DNA of 64,000 nucleotides. Source: Hermatobates lingyangjiaoensis. Taxonomy: Eukaryota > Arthropoda > Insecta > Hemiptera > Hermatobatidae. This document shows positions 58,291-64,000 of the stretch, in pieces. Each line of letters starts with the position of its first letter. Positions within the stretch are counted from its first letter, which is position 1. The notes under the pieces were generated by a model that worked only from the letters and a program-made list of their open reading frames with translations, did not search any database and had not been told where the DNA came from. The stretch spans positions 124,001 to 188,000 of the forward strand of contig JAPFBL010000317.1 in the NCBI GenBank assembly GCA_026182355.1, read 5' to 3'. A program made the position numbers and the translations under genes.

Positions 58291-58896
58291 GATTGCAGAA
58301 CTAATGTGTTAATATATCATACTTGTTAAGAAGAAATATATGCTTCCCCTTTAACAGAAACTTCTAGGCATGATCCTAGAAAGCTCTTCTCTGTAATCTT
58401 ATTCCTTAAAATAGATTCTCAACGCTATTCTAAGACAGGTATTTTTCACAGATGTCAACACTTCCTCTGTTGAGGGAAATTATTGCATTCCAGTTGGTTT
58501 TCTCGTATGTGGTTTTGATAGAATACCGCTATCATATCCCTAGAGCTCAGTCCATGCTGTTTCATCACACTTGCACCAGTATTAGAAATTGTAAACTCAA
58601 AATAAACTAATTAAATAAGAAATTTTCTTAACTTGGGTATTATCTACGCTCAATAATAGTCGTATATACCGGTTAATATACATCGTAATTCTGATCGTAG
58701 GAGTCAACGTAGTGATACTTGTATCCTCATCACAATATATTTTTATAAGGGAAAAACAACGTATATCCGAGCCTAGCATCTAGTGACTTTATCCTCAATT
58801 ATAGTTTAATATTAACAGAATTCTTTGACATCTATTTCAATCACATGGTTTCATACTTACGTATTTCGTCACATGGAGAGCCATGTGATGATTTTA

Positions 58897-59618
58897 GTAA
58901 AAACTAAGTACATAAAATAAAGTTTTAGTAAAGTAAACCTTTAGTAAAATAAAGTTTTAGTAAAGTAAAACTTAGTAAAATGAAGTTCTTAGTAAAGTAA
59001 ACTTTTAGTAAAACTTTTTAAAATAAAATCTTAGTAAAGTAAACCTTTAGTAAAAATTAGTAAAATGAAGTTTTTAGTAAAGTAAACTTTTAGTAAAACT
59101 TAGTAAAATAAACCTTTAGTAAAATAAAGTTTTAGTAAAGTATGCCTTTAGTAAAACTTAGTAAAATAAACCTTTAGTAAAACTTAGTAAAATAAAGTTT
59201 TAGTAAAGTAAACCTTTAGTAAAACTTAGTAAAATAAAATGTTAGTAAAGTAAACCTTAAGTAAAAATTAGTAAAATGAAGTTTTAGTAAAGTAAACTTT
59301 TAGTAAAACTTAGTAAAATAAACCTTTAGTAAAATAAAGTTTTAGTAAAGTATGCCTTTAGTAAAACTTAGTAAAATAAACCTTTAGTAAAACTTAGTAA
59401 AATAAAGTTTTAGTAAAGTAAACCTTTAGTAAAACTTAGTAAAATAAAGTTTTTTGTGAAGGAAACCTTTACTAAAACTTAGTAAAATAAAGTTTTTAGT
59501 GAAGGAAACCTTTACTAAAACTTAGTAAAATAAAGTTTTTAGTGAAGAAAACCTTTACTAAAACTTAGTAAAATAAAGTTTTAGTAAAGTAAGCCTTTAT
59601 AAAACTTGGTAAAATAAT
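58897..59618. repeat. Minisatellite, ~0.7 kb
   Basis: Over 15 variant units built from TTAGTAAA(A/G)(T/C): AAACTTAGTAAAATAAAGTT, TTAGTAAAGTAAACCTTTAG. A higher-order ~120-base repeat is visible (59040-59230 against 59260-59450). Later units change to TTTACTAAAACTTAG and GAAGGAAACC. Confidence 0.92.
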
Positions 59619-59619
59619 A

Positions 59620-59690
59620 CCATAATCCCCCCCCCCCTCCCCTCCAAACATCCAATATTGAGACGTTGGGGGAGGGGGTGGATCATGGTA
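59620..59690. repeat. C-run/G-run hairpin
   Basis: ACCATAATC with a run of twelve C, TCCCCTCC, then after ~25 bases GGGGGAGGGGGTGG and ATCATGGT. The two sides are complementary. The G-rich side could also form a quadruplex. Confidence 0.6.
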
Positions 59691-59699
59691 CTATTGTAC

Positions 59700-60699
59700 T
59701 AAGTTTTGTTTCAAATGTCTTTATTCTACAACAAAGTAAGCTGCATTTTTAACTGGATCATAGTAAAATTCGATTAATACCCTGAAGATGTTAATTAATA
59801 TATTAATAATTTAGTAATTTAGATTTGTTATAATAAATTAAAAATTAAAATAATTTGTTTGAAACTAAATATAAGTAATGGGTTTATTTTTATCTGAATG
59901 TCACTTGATGAAAGCATGGCTCATAAAAAAAATAAGAATCCGTGTTTGAATTGGCTGGCAAATATTGAAGCCAAATTTAAGAAGAAATCTTCGCTGTAAT
60001 TTTATACTGAATTGAAAAATGTTTTCAGCTCATTGCCAGTGTTTATTTAAGAAAATGTCTATCTCAGTGCAGTATCCCAGGAAAAATTAACTGTAACGCT
60101 TCGTCTTATGCGCTTTTGGAAGACAAATGTCTTTATTGCTCTTGCATTTCAAATTACTCCTAGAACAAATTGAAAATGAACTTATTCCAGAATTCATTGC
60201 ACGCAGAACTTAACAAGAAGCAACAAGAATGACATAAAATTACCTTATCCCCTTAGCGTTAATATAATAAACTAGTATAAATTATAAAAAAAATATTAAA
60301 TAATTAGTAAAAAAATTCTCGCTTATAAACACTCATATTTGTCTGCAAATTGTTAGAAATTTGAAATAGTTCAAATTATAATTCATAAATTACTTATCAC
60401 AAAACATATTAGGAATATGAGGCTTTTCATTTTAAATTAAGAAGAATTCAAATTACATTTTTTAATGGTGATATTTTTTAAATACTTTTTTTTTGAAAGT
60501 CTATAAAATTGAATTTAGAAAAGAATAATTTTCTAATTAAATAAATTACAATTCTAAATAAGGTAAATCATTAAGTTATTTCGTTTATATTGGTTCAACA
60601 TTAGTTACAAATTTATTTTAACAAAAATTTAATAGAAAACATATCAAATAAATCACCACTAAAAGTAGTAAAAGAAATAAAAAAAAATTGAAACCCACA
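59700..60699. other. Intergenic AT-rich sequence
   Basis: No supported feature. Confidence 0.5.
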
Positions 60700-60800
60700 A
60701 AAAAAAAGAAACACACTTGCAAACTCAAATTTTCAGGCGATCAGTCTTCAGGAGAAAATAGAGTGGGAAACAGAATAACTCTTGTCACATATTTAACAAT
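60700..60800 (-). repeat. PLE-type terminus family V, diverged
   Basis: The minus core at 60731-60751 reads CTGAAGA, CTGATCGCCT, GAAA, ATTTGAG. CTGANGA and GAAA are kept, but the stem II pairing is weak. Confidence 0.45.
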
Positions 60801-60929
60801 ATCCAATATATACGGAAATGTAACCTAATATTAAAAATCATACGTTAACACAGGACAGAAAACAAAAAAAAATACTTCTGCGATATTTGATATTTTGAAA
60901 GTTTGTTTGTCACAAAGAGAAAACTAGAA

Positions 60930-61075
<146 letters not shown>

Positions 61076-61089
61076 TTGAATATAATTCA

Positions 61090-61509
61090 ATATTGAACAT
61101 ATACTTCACTACTCCGAACAGCATTGTGGATAAGTGTCATTTTTCGAAATTATTTCTCGAATATTCTAAAGTCATCAAAATATCTAAATCATCTCTTTAA
61201 AGTACAATATTCTGCAGTAAGCAGGTGAAATTAAAATTAACGTCTAAAGTACAGTAAACGCCGGCAGAACAACGGTGGACAACGTCGGGCAAAGCCTATG
61301 GGTTGTCGGCCGACGCGGTCACCCATTGATCAATGAACCAGGTTAACTCGTAATTATATTTTTTGTTTGTTTCATTTAGCTCTCTGATGGTGTTGTAACG
61401 AAAAGCCTTAGAACATTTTAATTAATATATATTTGTTTATGGTGGTATATTATATCAAGATATATTGTTTATTATTAATTTACATATATATAGTTAAAAG
61501 TATCAACCA
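61090..61509. other. Intergenic, with a G+C-rich patch
   Basis: 61255-61340 (GTAAACGCCGGCAGAAC, GGTTGTCGGCCGACGCGGTC) is strikingly G+C-rich for this window. A CTCTGATGGTGTTGTAACGA stretch at 61381 followed by AAAGCC is a broken hammerhead-like core (GATGG for GATGA). Confidence 0.4.
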
Positions 61510-61760
61510 AGAAGTAGAAATACTTCAAAATAAATTTATGAAGAGTCGGTCAGTTCTTCAGGTTTAAATTAAACTTTCTTTGAAAACGTTTTGGTTTTTA
61601 TTTAAAACCTTTTTCATAGGCCTATAAAATGGAAAAATATAAGAAATAATACAATCATTTATTAACAAAAATGATTTTAAATAAAAACCGAAACGTCGGC
61701 AAACAGTGTTTAATTTCAACCAGAAGAACTGAGTGTCTTGATAAAATTTTATTTTGTATG
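61510..61760. repeat. Family X terminus, inverted pair
   Basis: TCTTCAGGTTTAAATTAAAC, AAACGTTTTGGTTTTTATTT, CATAGGCCTAT at the left and AAATAAAAACCGAAACGTCG, TTTCAACCAGAAGAACTGA at the right. It is followed by (TA)n (61763-61778). Confidence 0.7.
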
Positions 61761-61883
61761 AATATATATATATATATACAAAATTGTCACAATAACACGT
61801 GATATAACTATTCAGGTAACCCACCACAAGTGATTGAAGAATCATTTCTGGTGAGTTACCTGAATATATATATATATATATAT

Positions 61884-62100
61884 CAATGATCAAACCACAA
61901 TATTAAATGAGTAAACAAGACTAAGATCTTTCAACCGTAACAAGTGGTCTTCGATAGAGTCAAAAAACCAAGTTGGGTTTTTGACTCTGACGAAGACCGC
62001 TTGTTACGGTTGAAAGATCTTAGTCTTGTTTTCCCATTTTATATTGTGGTTTGATCATTGATTGTTATTTCACGTGTTTATGTGAAATCTTTTTATATAT
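61884..62100. repeat. Family Y PLE ends, palindrome
   Basis: The plus core at 61987-62015 reads CTGACGA, AGACCGCTTGTTACGGTT, GAAA, GATCTTAGTC. The minus partner (61937-61965) has a CGATAGAG change. The tail TTTCACGTGTTTATGTGAAA ends in (TA)n. Confidence 0.82.
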
Positions 62101-62869
62101 ATATTATAACCAACGTTTAAGAGAAAAGAACACGGAGAAGCAACAACAAAACTTGCTTATGATTTATTTTAAGTTGGTAATTTATTCAGTTTAATGACAC
62201 AAAGTGCAATTGAACTTCCTGATCGGAGAATGGCTAAAATTAAATCTTGCTGAATAGGAAGCAAGAATGGAGTTGTGATGATTTACCGGGTGCATCTTGC
62301 ACTTCCGCTTGCTAATATTTGACTCACACATATTAATTGAATCCTTGAAAATGGAGGGTTGCATATGCGCTCAGAATGTCACCTTGTTTCAGAACATGTA
62401 TGTATATACATTCAGAGCACTCCCTGTCCTCGAGATGACGCTATGCTGACGTTATCATTCTTTGGAAGAAAATGAAATAAACATCTCGATTGCATTTCGA
62501 TTTTAATCAGTAATGCTTTTTATTTTTTCTATTTTAAAATTCATTAGTTTAACATTTTAAGAATTGGTTTATTAATTTGCATAGATATGTGTTGACACGA
62601 TGCTCATATTATCCACAGAACTGCTTCTTTATATAAACATATATATCATTAGATTTAAGGCCATCTACAAATTGCTTTGTTCATCCCAACATGACAAATA
62701 GCAGAATACAACTTATTTGACGTTTTTTTTATTTTTTGGATCCAACATTTTACTTACATTATATTTTTATTCTACTATAAATATTTTCAAACTTGTTGAA
62801 CTTTTAATAAAACAATTCAATTACATTTTTTTTATAGAAGTCAGGAGATATGCAATGATTTATTGAGTA

Positions 62870-62960
62870 TCATTTACATCAGCTTACTCAGGGTGATGTA
62901 ACCTGAGCGTGAACACTAATGTTCGAAACGCGTCGACGTCGAATAAAATATTTTATGTGG
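62870..62960 (+). repeat. PLE-like terminus, family O
   Basis: At 62903-62928: CTGAGCG, perfect hairpin GAACA-CTAA-TGTTC, GAAA, then palindrome CGCG and GTCGACGTCGA. CTGAGCG departs from CTGANGA. The region is not next to (TA)n. Confidence 0.5.
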
Positions 62961-63294
62961 TGACTTGGTATTTCCTTTTCTCATTCTAATCCTGATTATA
63001 GATAGTTAACAAAGTTATTTTTAAACACAGAATCTTTAATAGTATTGCCGAAACGCTGTGACCAATGAAACACCAATCAGGTTTATAAATAAATATTTAT
63101 ATATTTACAATTTTACCCTGAAGAAACATCTTTTTTCTGTCAAAGAGTTCATTTTGTTTTCAATATTTATTTAGCTTTTTGATAAAATATATCAAGAAAG
63201 GAATTGTTACATTTAAAGAATAAGTATAAATAGTATTTTCTTTTAACGTAATAATGAGTCTTAATATATTTTGTACTGAATACCTCTTTGTTAG

Positions 63295-63465
63295 AAATAT
63301 ATTAATGAATACTGACTCAGTAGTGTGGACAGTAAGACACTATGTTATTCGATTATGGCCTTCCAAGCACGGTCAGAAAGCACGGTTGGATCCCCATAAA
63401 AATATTAACCTTTGCCTCCCACAATGCCGTAGGGGTGACGTAAAAGTTATTGGCAGGATAGAAGA
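63295..63465 (+). CDS. Possible exon of an unidentified gene
   Basis: An acceptor-like TTGTTAG (63288-63294) is followed by 171 bases open in one frame (NILMNTDSVVWTVRHYVIRL, SKHGQKARLDPHKNINLCLP, RRGDVKVIGRIEE) and a strong donor GA|GTGAGT. Codon use is less AT-biased than the flanks. I do not recognise the protein. With no second exon in the window this remains a candidate only. Confidence 0.35.
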
Positions 63466-63479
63466 GTGAGTGTATCCTA

Positions 63480-64000
63480 ATCTATAATGAGTTACTTTGA
63501 AAGTAAATTGAAAGAACATTAATAGAATTACATAAACATTTTGACTTATCTGCAGAAAATATTTTACTCAAAGGCGTAAGAAGCATATCCTTAAACTATA
63601 TAGAGAGATCAGAAAAAAAAAATAAAAATATTTTTTTATATAACAAGATATAAATATACATCAAATAACATTTAAAAATATGAATGAATATTTATTTTCT
63701 ATTTTTATTTTTATTTGAGAAAACATCAACACTTATTGGTTGTTTTAGTTTTATTTATTTATTTAAAGATTTTGTATGATCTATAGTATACTGAATTTAC
63801 AAATAAACTGCCAACAAAAATCCACTTTAGTGTGAAGAAATCCATCCTTGTCTAATACTTGTCATATGAACGCCACTGAGTTTCACAGTTACTTTTTCAT
63901 TACTAGTTTCTCATTATAAAAAAAAATATTTTTGAGTCCCTCATCCAAGGGAAACAGCATTCGAAAAGTAGAAAAAATACAGCAGTTTCTTGAAATTTTC
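63480..64000. other. Window end, AT-rich
   Basis: Nothing supported after the possible exon donor at 63466. Confidence 0.5.

Noticed and set aside
58900..59600. Interstitial telomere repeat
   Set aside because: Units are TTAGTAAA variants, not TTAGG or TTAGGG.
58897..59618. CRISPR array
   Set aside because: Direct repeats without unique spacers in a eukaryotic context: a minisatellite.

Overview
This is a metazoan nuclear genomic window. It is strongly AT-rich, has no dense prokaryote-style coding, and carries one long split gene with GT-AG introns. The rest is packed with (TA)n microsatellites and eukaryotic transposon relics. The protein of the split gene looks like an invertebrate (arthropod-type) transglutaminase. 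I would guess an arthropod, but the sequence does not fix the lineage.

Layout. 1-6.2 kb: decayed Penelope-like retroelements (PLEs) with GIY-YIG endonuclease ends, separated by (TA)n arrays, plus a hAT relic (3882-4673). 7.3-10.6 kb: two Helitrons, one inserted inside the other in opposite orientation, both with helicase remnants. 10.7-23 kb: PLE ends, a Tc1/mariner relic (12126-12682), tRNA-derived SINEs and inverted dimers of PLE-type termini. 23.8-47.06 kb, minus strand: the transglutaminase gene, reconstructed here as 16 exons coding about 778 residues. Its penultimate two exons are tandemly duplicated, and a single-base deletion sits exactly at the catalytic His codon. Its introns hold SINEs, a 5S-like fragment, a mariner remnant and more PLE ends. 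48.8-49.7 kb: a Merlin (IS1016-type) transposase relic. 53.6-55.2 kb: a pogo-like element, a hAT element with a perfect 8-bp target duplication, and a duplication of part of it. 56.9-62.1 kb: (TA)n arrays with palindromic PLE termini, a ~0.7 kb minisatellite and a long (GA)n run. Near 63.3-63.5 kb there is one possible exon of an unidentified gene.

The strongest recurring signal outside the gene is a small structured motif: CTGANGA, then a hairpin, then GAAA followed by a short palindrome. At least eight unrelated terminal sequences share it, and nearly all abut (TA)n. This is the layout of hammerhead ribozymes in PLE terminal repeats. Several copies form head-to-head palindromes and one locus has three in tandem.

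All calls come from reading the sequence; no database search was run. Exon borders rest on splice-site and reading-frame agreement across the whole gene.
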